NCBI GenBank assembly: GCA_963791995.1
Contig: CAWBUQ010000023.1
Location: 372,001-436,000, forward strand
Length of the DNA: 64,000 nt
Source: Bog-473 sp963791995
GTDB taxonomy: Bacteria; Actinomycetota; Acidimicrobiia; Acidimicrobiales; RAAP-2
Direction of reading: 5' to 3'
The number at the start of each line of letters is the position of its first letter. Positions within the stretch are counted from its first letter, which is position 1. A program made the position numbers and the translations under genes. The notes beneath the pieces were generated by a model, which saw only the letters and a program-made list of their open reading frames with translations, searched no databases and was not told the origin of the DNA. This document shows, one piece after another, positions 37,881-47,348 of the stretch.

Positions 37881-39437
37881 TTCCCGTCGCGGCGGCGGGC
37901 CAGCATCTCGTAGAGCTCCTCGGACGGCGGTTCGGGCACACGGCCGGGCCGAGTCGGGCGGTGCCGCCCGCCCGAGCGCGACGACGCCATCGGGTCCACC
38001 TCGTTGCGGAAGACGTGCGCCGGAACCTCAATGCCGCTGAGTGCGAGTTCGTCGAGAACCTTTGGACGCAATCCGGTCGGGACGAGGCGGCCCATACCCT
38101 GGGCGGTGTCGACCCGGTGGAAGATGTCCTGGAGGAGAACGGTGTCGCCCTCCATTCCCTGGATCTCGGTGATGGAGTGCACGACGCGTGGACCCGCCGC
38201 GGTCCGCTGGAGCTGCACGAGCAAGCCGACCGCCATGACGATCTGCTCGCGGATGGCGCGCTGGGGCAACTCGACCCCGCCCATCATCACCATGGTCTCC
38301 AGACGGCCGAGCAGCTCGCGCGGCGTGTTGGCGTGCACTGTCGTCATGGAGCCGGCGTGACCGGTGTTCATGGCCTGGAGCATGTCGAGCGTCTCGGAGC
38401 CACGGCACTCACCGACGATGATGCGGTCGGGCCGCATACGGAGGGAGTTCCGGACGAGGTCACGGATCCGGACCTCGCCCGATCCCTCCGCGTTGGCCGG
38501 GCGGGTCTCGAGGGTGACCACGTGGGCACCTTGGATCTGGAGCTCTGCCGACTCCTCAATGGTGATCAGCCGCTCCCCATCGGGGATGAAATTCGAGAGG
38601 ACGTTGAGCATGGTGGTCTTCCCGGTGCCCGTGCCGCCGACGACGACCATGCTGATCTTTCCCCGCACGCAGGCCTCGAGGAACACGGCCGCATCCATCG
38701 TGACCGAGCCGAGGTTGATGAGGTCCTGCATGAGAAAGGCCCGCTCGGGGAATTTCCGGATGGTGAGGACCGGACCGCGTAGAGCGAGGGGTGGCACGAT
38801 GGCGTTGATACGGGATCCATCGGCGAGACGGGCGTCCACCATCGGCGAGGACTCGTCGACCCGGCGGCCCACCCCGTGCACCATCCGGTCGATGATGCGC
38901 CGGTACTGCTGAGGATTGGTGAAGATGATCTCGCTGCGCTCGATCCGCCCCTTGCGCTCGATCCAGATCTCGTCGTACGCATTGCACATGATCTCGGTAA
39001 TCGTGTTGTCGGCGAGCAACGCCTCGAGGGGTCCGTAGCCGAGAGAATCCTCGAGCATCTCCTCGACGAAGCGCTGGCGCTCAATTGGAGAAACGCCAAT
39101 GTCCTCTCGCTCGATGATCTCGTTGACCGATGCACGGACTTTCGTTCGCAGTTCCTCAGGTGACAGGTCTGCTGCGGTCGGAGCGATCTCGGCCAAGACC
39201 TTGGCCTGGACCTTTGCCTTGCTCTGCTTCCATTGCTCGTCGAGCGCGGCCCGATCTGAAGCTCGCCGCATCGGGTGACCCTTGCCGCCGGGACGGCCCG
39301 TAGGGGTTCGGTGCCGTACGACGCTCGGCTGGCCCGCCGGGGTCGGTCGCCCTCCGGTTTCGTGGCGGGTCGGGCTCTTCGGGGGCAGGCTGCGCCGGAC
39401 TCCCGTCAGCAGCGGCCAGCTTCTCCGAAAGGTTCAT
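37877..39437 (-). CDS. tadA: Tad pilus assembly ATPase TadA/CpaF
   Basis: Secretion ATPase of the VirB11/GspE family that powers pilus polymerisation. Walker A GGTGTGKTT, Asp-box-like ITIEESAELQ, Walker B MRPDRIIVGECRG and the conserved TGHAGSMTTVHAN. The N terminus (MNLSEKLAAADG, then a Pro/Arg linker) begins five bases after the cpaE stop. One extra base near 39275 must be removed to join it to the ATPase body. An alternative is that the body starts at ATG 39271. Corrected length 519 residues, normal for CpaF. Confidence 0.92.
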
Positions 39438-39442
39438 CGCGA

Positions 39443-40735
39443 TCAGGCCCTCTCGAGCTCAGGCACCTTCGCGGTGCGTCCCTTTCGCCTCCGCCAGAAT
39501 CCCCGTGACTCTCCGTTGAGCTCGGGTGTCGCGTGCGCACCCGACCCGATGACCGGAGCGACGTCGCCGGAGAGGAACTGATGCATGCCACCGGCGAGCT
39601 TCTTGCCTATGTCGGACCCGGCCGCCGACACGAGCGCCGGCCGTCCCTTGTTGATCGACTTCATGACCTCACGCGAATACGGCAGGACCGACACGATCTT
39701 GTTGTCGAGCACCTCTTGAACGTCGCTGACATCGATGCCGATGTCGTCCTCGACCTTGTTGAGGACGACCCCGATGGTGTCGCTGTTGATCTTTAGCTTC
39801 TCGAGCGTGGTCAGGAAGACCCGCATGTTGCGGATGCTCGGCAGGTCGAGCGTCACCATGCACAGGACCCGGGTCGAGTGGTCGAACGCAGCCAGGACGA
39901 TCTCGGAGAGCTGGGCCGGGGTGTCGACCACGATGTAGTCGAAGTGGCGCCGAAGCGCGCCCATGACCTTGTAGACGTCCTTGGGAGCGATCATGTCGGC
40001 GTCGGCCGGACTGAAGGGCGCTGCCAGCACCGAGAAGCCGAGCTCGTGCTCTTCGAGATACTCCTCGACGTGTTCGTCGAGGTCGTCTTCGTCGACCGGC
40101 TCGCGCGAGAGCAGGTCCGAGATGGTGAACCGCGGCCGCAGGTGCAGGGCGGTTGAGACCTCGCCGAACTGGAGGTCGAGGTCGACCAGGCAGACCCGCT
40201 GCCCGGTCTGGGCGGCCAGGTAGCAGGCGAGGTTGGTGGCATAGAAGGTCTTGCCACAACCACCGCTCGAGGAAGCGACCGTGAAGACCTCGGCGAAGTG
40301 CGAGCGCTCGACGACCACGCCATCGCTGGCGACGGGGAGTGTCTGCCCGGATCCGGACTGAGACACGTCCGCAATATCGAATGCCCGCTTCAACGCGCCC
40401 GAGAGCTGACGCTTCGACGTCGGGTACTCGACGAGCTCGACGGCACCCGTGCGCACGATGTCCGCCATGTTCGCCTTCGGCTTGGGTCCCAGAGCGAGCA
40501 CGACTGCCGGCACCGCGGCGGTCGCTCGGAGGTTCGCCAGGCGCGCCATGCCTGCATGGCTGTCGAAGATCGGCCCCGCCACGAGGATGTCGAAAGGACC
40601 CTGCTCGCGCACCTCTTCCTCGACGTCGATCACGTTCGAGCTGGTGACGACCTGGTATCCCGGTCCGAGCGAAGCCTGGATGGCGCGGCTGAGGGCCGGC
40701 GAACGGCTGATGACCAGCATGCGACGGTTGATCAT
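39443..40735 (-). CDS. cpaE: CpaE/TadZ-like pilus localisation ATPase
   Basis: 430 residues. N-terminal receiver-like domain (about 1-120) without a clear phospho-acceptor pattern, then a ParA/MinD ATPase domain with deviant Walker A SSSGGCGKTFYATN and LVDLDLQFG, DYIVVDTPAQL. TadZ/CpaE proteins place the pilus machine in the cell. The start overlaps the cpaB stop (ATGA). The Walker A has Cys-Gly before GKT in place of the usual KGGxGKT signature lysine, as in other TadZ forms. Confidence 0.9.
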   Translation of the reverse strand: MINRRMLVISRSPALSRAIQASLGPGYQVVTSSNVIDVEEEVREQGPFDILVAGPIFDSHAGMARLANLRATAAVPAVVLALGPKPKANMADIVRTGAVELVEYPTSKRQLSGALKRAFDIADVSQSGSGQTLPVASDGVVVERSHFAEVFTVASSSGGCGKTFYATNLACYLAAQTGQRVCLVDLDLQFGEVSTALHLRPRFTISDLLSREPVDEDDLDEHVEEYLEEHELGFSVLAAPFSPADADMIAPKDVYKVMGALRRHFDYIVVDTPAQLSEIVLAAFDHSTRVLCMVTLDLPSIRNMRVFLTTLEKLKINSDTIGVVLNKVEDDIGIDVSDVQEVLDNKIVSVLPYSREVMKSINKGRPALVSAAGSDIGKKLAGGMHQFLSGDVAPVIGSGAHATPELNGESRGFWRRRKGRTAKVPELERA

Positions 40736-41493
40736 GGGGCACCCGTCGTCTGCCCGGTGCCGATGCACTGCATCAGCGGTGGCGGCGTTGCTCCCTGCTG
40801 CGGTTGGACCACCGACAAGGCCTCGTTCTGCTGGAGGAACTGGAGGGTTTGTGCCTGCTGACCGGTCACGGCCAGCAGGACCGTCTCGCTGCCTGGGATT
40901 GTGCGCCCGGCCGCCGTCTTGTGGCCCGTGTAGGACGGGACCGTGCTCGAGACGTCGAGCACCTGGATGTTCGTCATGGTCAGCTCGGTGCATGGAACCG
41001 GAATGCCCGGACTGGTACCGGTGGAGACCTTCGTGATGTTGGCGTACACGTCGACCCGGCTCCCGGGCTGCAGATAGCCGGCGAGGGAGTTCGTTCCGGT
41101 CATCGTGACCGTCATGGCGTCCATGCCCGTCGGGATGGAAATGGACGACGTGCTCGCGGACAGCTCCGTCGAGTTGATCGCCTGACCCTTGGGGACACTT
41201 TGCGTCACGACCTCGTTCGCAAAGCCAGCGAGGGTCGTCAAATCGGTCGGCTTGAAGGACTTGGTCGGGATCAGCTCGATCGCCACCATGTGGTTCGAAA
41301 TGACGGACTGACCGGTCGTCCCGGCAGGAATATTGCCCTTGGCGACAACCGCAGACATGGTCACAGGTGCAGCGGTACCCGAACCCGATGCGGCGTGCTT
41401 ACCCGCACCCTTCACGCTTGCGAATGCAATTGCGCTGCCGGCGATGAACAGGATCACCCCGATCAAAACCAATGTGAGTGTCTGCTTCTTCAC
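40732..41493 (-). CDS. cpaB: CpaB/RcpC-like pilus assembly protein (SAF domain)
   Basis: 253 residues from GTG 41493. One N-terminal transmembrane helix (LTLVLIGVILFIAGSAIAFA) followed by an outer SAF-type domain: VVAKGNIPAGTTGQSVI, QSVPKGQAINSTELS, LAGYLQPGSRVDVYANIT. A C-terminal region carries a Cys pair and ends CIGTGQTTGAP. First gene of the minus-strand Tad arm. AGGGGGAAATGTTCT lies before the start. Confidence 0.85.
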   Translation of the reverse strand: MKKQTLTLVLIGVILFIAGSAIAFASVKGAGKHAASGSGTAAPVTMSAVVAKGNIPAGTTGQSVISNHMVAIELIPTKSFKPTDLTTLAGFANEVVTQSVPKGQAINSTELSASTSSISIPTGMDAMTVTMTGTNSLAGYLQPGSRVDVYANITKVSTGTSPGIPVPCTELTMTNIQVLDVSSTVPSYTGHKTAAGRTIPGSETVLLAVTGQQAQTLQFLQQNEALSVVQPQQGATPPPLMQCIGTGQTTGAP

Positions 41494-41781
41494 AGAACAT
41501 TTCCCCCTCTCAACCTGCGGACGACGACGGCACCACTCGCGCACCCGTCCGCCGTTGGTTCGCTTGGAGGGTACGACGGGAACCAAACCGCGTACATAGG
41601 CCGTTTTGACCATTCTCCGTGCCGCGTCCCTGGTGAAACCCCCAGATGGTCCATATGTCCTATGTACCGGGGACGGTCGGGCGACACAGAATCGATCCGT
41701 CGCGACACGGCGCGCGGCCATTCGACAATTGCCCTTCAGGAGTTGGTGCCGCCGCCCGACATAGAGGAGAGGGGGGTCGCG
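41494..41781. promoter_or_regulatory. Divergent control region of the two Tad arms
   Basis: 288 bases between cpaB (minus) and tadE (plus) without a gene. It should hold both promoters. No convincing -35/-10 pairs or repeats were identified by eye. GAGGAGAGGGGGG directly before the tadE TTG start is a strong ribosome site. Confidence 0.4.
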
Positions 41782-42270
41782 TTGAGACCGCGGACGTGGA
41801 AGCTTCCGGATGCGCTGAGGCGGTGGCGCGACGACGAGCATGGAGCGGAGATGGTTGAGTTTGCGCTCGTCGTCGTTCTCTTGATCATGCTGCTCTACGG
41901 CATCATCACCTACGGCCTCATCCTGGCCGCTCAGGCGACAGTGACGCAGGCCGCCGCCGATGGCGCCCGCTCGGGCATCGTCGCCGGATCGAGCGGAGCC
42001 AGCACTGCCGCCACGACCCAGGCCGGAAGTGACCTTTCCTGGATGGGAAAGGGTGGATGCCAGACGTACGGTACGCCGGGCGCGATCATCACATGTCAGG
42101 CGGTGCCTGAGCAGTGTCCGTCGAACACCAACAACTCCTGCCTGAAGGTGACGGTGATCTACAACTACTCGACGTCGCCGCTCTTCCCTGAAATGCCCGG
42201 CTTGGGCGTGATCACGCCATCGACAATCTCGTCGACCAACGTCCTCCAGATGTCCACGCCGAGTTCGTAA
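41782..42270 (+). CDS. tadE: TadE-like pseudopilin
   Basis: 162 residues from TTG 41782, chosen for the ribosome site GAGGAGAGGGGGG five bases upstream. The hallmark GAEMVEFALVVVLLIMLLYGIITYGL is a TadE-type signal: cytoplasmic leader, Gly-Ala cut site, Glu at +4 or so, hydrophobic helix. The outer part has four Cys (GGCQTYG, ITCQAVPEQCPSNTNNSC). A probable minor pilin processed by the prepilin peptidase two genes on. Confidence 0.88.
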   Translation: MRPRTWKLPDALRRWRDDEHGAEMVEFALVVVLLIMLLYGIITYGLILAAQATVTQAAADGARSGIVAGSSGASTAATTQAGSDLSWMGKGGCQTYGTPGAIITCQAVPEQCPSNTNNSCLKVTVIYNYSTSPLFPEMPGLGVITPSTISSTNVLQMSTPSS

Positions 42271-43834
42271 ATGGGTGTGTTGCGCAGAGTGGTCGTCGCA
42301 TGGTCCCGTGCCCGGCGAGACGACGAACGTGGCGCGACCTTCGTCCTGACGGCGATCTGCATGGTCCTCCTGCTCTGGGCGGGCGCGTTCGGGGTGGACC
42401 TCGGCTTCACCGTGGACGGCGGCCGCCAGGCCCAATCGATGGCCGACACGGCCGCGCTCGACATGGCCCGTTACGTGAACATTGCGGATGGCCAAGTGAC
42501 CCAAACCGCCGCCGCCACCTGGCTCGTCAACAACAAGCTCTCCTACGTGGACACTGACAACGGCGCCAACACAAGCCTCACGGTGGTTCCGGGCCAGTGG
42601 AAGAGCAACGCGTGGAGCGTCCCGACGGCCTGTGCGACGGGCTTGCCACCGCTCCCCTTATGCAATGCCGTCAAGGTGACGGCGACGCAGACGGTCCCTC
42701 AGATCTTCGGCGGCGGGAACCACACGGTGAGTCGCTCCTCGGTCGCGGCGGTGACCCCAGAGGCAGGCTTCTCACTGGGCTCGTACCTGGCGAGCATCAG
42801 CACGACACAGTCGGCGGTCTTGAACTCGCTCCTCGGTTCGCTCGGGAGCGCGAGCGTCTACGCGGTGGGTTTCCAGGGGCTCGCGAACGACAGCGTGACC
42901 CTCAACCAGCTGATCACCGCCTCGGGGGGAACGTTGACCGCCTCGAACATCATGACGCAGTCGGTTCAAGCAAATAACTGGCTGACCTACTTGACCGACA
43001 TCGTCGCTACCCAGGTGGCCTCGCAGAACTGTGGGGCAACACCGACACCATTTGCGTGCACTGCGAGCACGGCTCTCAGCGAGCTTTCCTTCAACCCGAC
43101 GTCCTCGGCGCAGCTCTGCCAGCTCGTGACCATCGCGACGAGCGCGACCCAGACGACGTCGTGCACCAATGGGTACCTGTCCTCATCAGCCCTCAACGCC
43201 AGCATCAATGTCCTGCAGTTGTTGACGACCGAGGCGGAGTTGGCAAACGGCTCGAACGCGGTCGACGTGGGGACGCTCGGAGGAATCACCGGTGTCGTCT
43301 CGGGAAGCCTGTACCTCACTCTCGTCCAGCCGCCTCAGATTGCGTACGGACCGGTCGGCACCGTGGCGCAAACGGCACAGATCAACGCGGATCTGCAACT
43401 GAACATCCTCGGTTCCGGCTTGATGGATATTCCGATATCGGGGGCGAGCGCGACGGGAACGCTCTCGCTCGTGACCTGCTCCAACAATTCCTTGAAGAAA
43501 ACGACCGTCTCGGTCACGGGCGCTGGGATCACAAATCAGAACGTGTCGCTGGCGCGGGACCACCATCGGTCAGCTGAGCGTCAACAGCTACAGCTTCACC
43601 CCGAGCTTCACCACCGCGCCGCCGACGCCGGCGACAGCGCAGGCCGGTTCCAACCCGAGTACCGCCGGGTCGACGAACCCCACGCTGTCGTACGCGGGCC
43701 AGCAATCCTTACTGGTGGGAACGGTGACGGCCGGCGTCCTGGCCCCTGTCCTCCAGTCATTGGGGGTCTCCGTCGGCGGGACGCAGACGGCGGATCTGAG
43801 CACCAACTGCGGAGCCGTGTCCCTGGTCCAATGA
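42271..43834 (+). CDS. TadG-like pilus/surface protein (frameshifted near 3' end)
   Basis: 520 residues after correction. N-terminal DERGATFVLTAICMVLLLWAGAFGVDLGF is the TadG/TadE-like helix with the characteristic RGA start and a following QAQSMADTAALDMARYV (pilus Flp-associated 'putative Flp pilus-assembly' domain). The long outer domain is Ser/Thr/Asn-rich with several Cys. One extra base near 43553 shifts the frame; the C terminus then continues to the TGA at 43832-43834, which overlaps the next ATG. Starts directly after the tadE stop. Confidence 0.82.
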
Positions 43835-44539
43835 GCCCCTCCCTCGCCCTTCTCATCGGTGCCGTGTTCGGCATGGCGGCCGGTTCGCTCTTGGTGCCGC
43901 TCACCCGGCGCGAGCTGGCGGCCTCCCTGACCAGGGCCGCAGCCGGGCAGACATCCTCAGCAGGAGGAGCCGACGCAACGGCGGAATTCGACCCCCCGAG
44001 CATCGGCCGGCGCCAGTGGCTGGCCTTGGCGGTGGCGTCGGGGGTGATCCCCGCGTTCCTTCTCTACCGAGTGGGATGGTCGCTGCTCGCGCTCCCCCCA
44101 TTGCTGATGTTGGTCGGCCTCGTGCAACTCGCCTACTGCGACCTCGCCCGGCGCCTGCTTCCGAAGACCTTGGTCTACGCGCTGAGTGCGGTGGTCTTCG
44201 CCAGCGGCGTGGCCGTCGCCGCCGCGGTGCCCGATTGGGAGAAGCTGGTCCATGCAACGCTCGGCGGGCTGATCCTCTTCGCCGTCCTCTTCTTCATCAA
44301 CCTGATGAACCCGCGCTGGATCGCCTACGGCGACGTGCGCCTCTCCCTCGTGGTCGGATTCGGGCTGGCCTGGGTGAGCCCGATGGCGCTCGTCGACGGC
44401 TTCTTCTACGCCAACCTCATGGCGGCCGTCGCGGGCCTCGTCCTGATCGGCTTGCACCGGGCCAAGCGCGGGCTCGGCCTTGCCCTTCGGGCTCTACCTG
44501 GCTCTGGCCGCTGCACTCGTCCTCGTCATCTGGAGCTGA
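43831..44539 (+). CDS. Type IV prepilin peptidase (A24 family)
   Basis: Membrane aspartyl protease that removes leaders from Flp and TadE-type prepilins. About six hydrophobic helices. The two catalytic aspartates are in YCDLARRLLPK and YGDVRLSLVVGFGLAW (the GxGD-like motif). It lacks the N-terminal Cys-rich methylase part of GspO. One extra base near 44475 shifts the frame just before the last helix; the corrected end LALAAALVLVIWS stops at 44539. Corrected length 235. ATG overlaps the previous stop (ATGA). Confidence 0.88.
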
Positions 44540-44617
44540 GAGGCGATCCGGCGGGCCGCCCGTCGTCGGGGCCGGTCCGCATCGCCCGAGCTACCCCCGT
44601 CGTGGCTTCGCCCGAAA

Positions 44618-45610
44618 TCAGCGGCTCGAGGCCCGACGGAAGTGGCGATCTATCTCGTTGGCGTAGTGACGACCGAGCGTCTCGGCGTGTTCCTCGATCC
44701 ACCCGCTCAGTGAGATCGAACCCGTGGCGGGTCCGTCGGTGTCCGCCAAGCCGTCGGCCATGGCCCGGTACTCGTCGCCGGTCAACAGCACGTCGTGCAG
44801 TACGAGCCCGAGCAGGGACGCCATGGGCGGCATGCACGCGCCGGGAACCCGAACCACCATGCTCTTGCTGTGCACCGCGGCCCGCAGCCGGTGCACGAGC
44901 TCCAAGAAGGTCGGCCGTTCCGGGCCCACGGCATCGACGACCATGTCGTCATGATGCTGCCCAGTGGCAACGGCGAGCGCCGCCAGGTCGTCGATGTGCA
45001 CAGCCCGAATGCGGTAGTCGCCCCGTCCACCGACGGCGAAGACGGGGAGGTGACGGAGCAGCCACGCGATGTTGTTGAGCAGGACGCCATCACCACCGAA
45101 GAGGATGGCGGGGCGAAGCACCGCATACGGCACGCCCACCTCGGCCAGGGCGCGCTCAGCCTCGGCCTTCCCGCGAAAGTACGAGTACGGCGACGTGATG
45201 CTCGGGTGGGTGATCGACACGTGCACGATGCGCTCGACGCCGGCGTGACGTGCCGCGTGGAAGAGGGTGCGCAAGTTGGCGACGGCGCGTTCGTGATCCT
45301 CGTTCTTGTGTGGGAAGCGGATCCAGTAGGTGTTGTAGAGGGTAGTGGCGCCCTCGAGCGAAGCCGTCAGCTCGATCACGTCGTCGAAATCCAGCCCCCG
45401 CACGTCAATGCCACTCCCGGGCCGCGCCCGCTCCGGGTGACCCGTCAATGTGCGGACTCGCCTCCCCGCACGCTCGAGCTCGCGGGTGATCGCCGCGCCG
45501 GAATAGCTGAACGCACCCGTGACGACGTCGAAGCCGTCCGTGGGGAACGCACCTCCGGGCTCCGCCGGCGCGTCAACCATGGTCTCGTTCAGTCCTCCGT
45601 GTCCTTTCAT
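44618..45610 (-). CDS. NAD(P)-binding epimerase-like protein (NmrA/NDUFA9-type atypical SDR)
   Basis: 330 residues. Rossmann start DVVTGAFSYSGAAITRELE (TGxxGxxG-like), LTGHPERA in place of the usual NADP Arg, VSITHPSITSPYSYFRGKAEAERAL with a YxxxK equivalent, AVLRPAILFGG, and a C-terminal helical part. Such proteins modify or sense nucleotide-sugar or quinone substrates; function here unknown. The start overlaps the TetR stop (ATGA), so the regulator probably controls it. Confidence 0.8.
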   Translation of the reverse strand: MKGHGGLNETMVDAPAEPGGAFPTDGFDVVTGAFSYSGAAITRELERAGRRVRTLTGHPERARPGSGIDVRGLDFDDVIELTASLEGATTLYNTYWIRFPHKNEDHERAVANLRTLFHAARHAGVERIVHVSITHPSITSPYSYFRGKAEAERALAEVGVPYAVLRPAILFGGDGVLLNNIAWLLRHLPVFAVGGRGDYRIRAVHIDDLAALAVATGQHHDDMVVDAVGPERPTFLELVHRLRAAVHSKSMVVRVPGACMPPMASLLGLVLHDVLLTGDEYRAMADGLADTDGPATGSISLSGWIEEHAETLGRHYANEIDRHFRRASSR

Positions 45611-46303
45611 GGTGTTGCCTCCCGGGTCGATGTGGTCGGTTGGGTCGATGGCGTCGGAGCCGACGGCACCGGCGAGAGGCCGAGCGCCTGCACGAGGCCG
45701 GCCAGCGTGCGTGCCCGGTCGAAGAGTGCGATCGCCGAACTGCGGTCCCCGTCGAGTTGCGCCAACATCTCGAGGCCCAGATAGAGCGCCACCACAGCGT
45801 GGGCGGCGACATCCGGTTCGACCACCGACGCCAGCGGGGACCCCTCGAGGACCCGGCGCAGCGCGTCAGCAGTGAAGGACCGCCACGGGTCGATGCGCGC
45901 GGCGACCTCCACGGCAAGGCCGGGCGTCGCCGACGAACCGGCGATCATCTCGGCCAGGACGGCGATGTGCCCTGCATCGAGGTCCTCTTCGAAGATCGCC
46001 TGCGCGGCGTCGACCAGTTCCCCCATTCCGTCGGCCTCGTCGACGGCTGCTTGGTAGTGGACGCGTCGGGTCTCGCTGACCTCGTCGAGGGCGGCGAGGA
46101 GCAGGTTGGCCACGGAGCCGAAGTGATAGAAGACGAGGCCCTGGTTGCAACCGGCACGGCGTGCAATGGCGCGAGCACTAGCCCCGGCGAAGCCCTCCTC
46201 CTTCAAGGCGGCGATCGCACCGCGGACAAGAGCACCGCCGCGTGTCCTCGACCCCCGAGGCGACGGACGGACCCACCCGCGCCTTCACGCCCGACTTGGC
46301 CAT
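45607..46303 (-). CDS. TetR family transcriptional regulator (frameshifted)
   Basis: 231 residues after removing one extra base near 46240. N-terminal helix-turn-helix: LVRGAIAALKEEGFAGASARAIARRAGCNQGLVFYHFGS, the TetR pattern with G.VFYHF at the end of the recognition helix. The ligand domain follows (about 70-200) and an Ala/Thr/Pro tail. A GATCGATTGATTTGAGCGATTGCTCAAC stretch near 46318-46342 upstream holds TTGAGCGATTGCTCAA, a palindrome that fits a self-operator. Co-transcribed with the epimerase-like gene. Confidence 0.87.
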
Positions 46304-46323
46304 CAGCGCTCCTTTTGATCGAT

Positions 46324-46341
46324 TGATTTGAGCGATTGCTC
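46324..46341. promoter_or_regulatory. Candidate TetR operator palindrome
   Basis: TTGAGCGATTGCTCAA at about 46326-46341 has perfect arms TTGAGC and GCTCAA around GATT. It lies about 25 bases upstream of the TetR start and about 95 upstream of the divergent PhyH gene, the usual place for an autoregulatory TetR operator that also controls the neighbour. Confidence 0.55.
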
Positions 46342-46435
46342 AACAGGTTAGGGCGGAGCGTTCGGCTCGTCAACCCGGCACCGACCTGCCCTTCTTCTCG
46401 TGGGCACGGCTGGGTCCGCAACTAAGGTGCGCCGC

Positions 46436-47344
46436 GTGCCGGCCACACAGCCCGCTGCCCCGCTCCTCACCCCCGAGCTCAAGGAACGATGGGACGTGGA
46501 CGGCTGGTGCGTGGTGCCCGGCGCCATCCCGGCCGGGGAGCTCGCCGCTGCGCAGGATGCGGTGCACCGCCACTTCCCCACCCCCGCCGAGATGGTCGAG
46601 CTGGGCGGCACCGCGGCGGGCGAATGGCACACGTGGGACGCCCCCTGGCCGGAATTCCCGTTCCACAGCACTCGCCTCAACGCGCTCGTTCTCCACGACA
46701 ACGTCATCGACATCGCCGAGGGACTCCTCGGCACCACCGACCTTGCGCTCTACATGGGCATCGTCACCGCCAAGTACGCCCAGCAAGAGTCCGGGTACAA
46801 CAAGCTGCTGCACGCCGACTATCCGAACCACATGCTCGTGGTCCCCCGCCACGAAGTCGGCTATCAGCAAGTCGAGTTCTTCGTCTACCTGACCGATGTC
46901 ACCGCCGAGGACGGCGCCACCCGGTTCGTGTCATGGCAGAAGACGAAGGACATCCCCGTCGAGCGGCACACGCTGAACTATGTGGACTACGCCGACCTCT
47001 ACGACGACTCGTCGGCCGCGGCGGCGCCGGCCGGCTCCATCGTGGCGTACCGGCCAGACGTGTACCACCGCTCGGTCGACCACACCGACCCGACTCGCTA
47101 CCGGGTGATGCTCCACGTCTCGTTCCGCCATCGCGATGCGGGGTGGGGTGGGTACCAGGCTTGGCCCTTCCGCGGCTTCTCCCCCGAGCTGACCAAGTAC
47201 GTGGCACAGGCCACGCCGCGCCAGCTGGCCCTGATGGGCATCCCGCCACCGGGCCACCCGTACTGGACCGACGCGACCCTGCGTGGTGTGCAGGCGCGTT
47301 ACCCCGGGCTCGACGTCGGCCCCTGGCGCAGCGCGCTGCGCTGA
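46436..47344 (+). CDS. Phytanoyl-CoA dioxygenase family (PhyH) oxygenase
   Basis: Fe(II)/2-oxoglutarate-dependent oxygenase of the PhyH type, 302 residues. The iron triad is His126-x-Asp128 (LLHADYPNH) and a distal His at about 211 (VYHRSVDHTD); the Arg in TRYRVMLHVSFRH would bind 2-oxoglutarate. Starts with WDVDGWCVVPGAIPAGEL, as PhyH proteins do. GTG 46436 chosen; GTG 46400 is possible. Divergent from the TetR gene and a candidate target of it. Substrate unknown. Confidence 0.86.
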   Translation: MPATQPAAPLLTPELKERWDVDGWCVVPGAIPAGELAAAQDAVHRHFPTPAEMVELGGTAAGEWHTWDAPWPEFPFHSTRLNALVLHDNVIDIAEGLLGTTDLALYMGIVTAKYAQQESGYNKLLHADYPNHMLVVPRHEVGYQQVEFFVYLTDVTAEDGATRFVSWQKTKDIPVERHTLNYVDYADLYDDSSAAAAPAGSIVAYRPDVYHRSVDHTDPTRYRVMLHVSFRHRDAGWGGYQAWPFRGFSPELTKYVAQATPRQLALMGIPPPGHPYWTDATLRGVQARYPGLDVGPWRSALR

Positions 47345-47348
47345 GCGA

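Noticed and set aside
37877..39271. tadA as a complete gene starting at ATG 39271
   Set aside because: Possible, but the upstream frame starts five bases after the cpaE stop, looks like the usual CpaF N terminus and joins after one base is removed; kept as the alternative.
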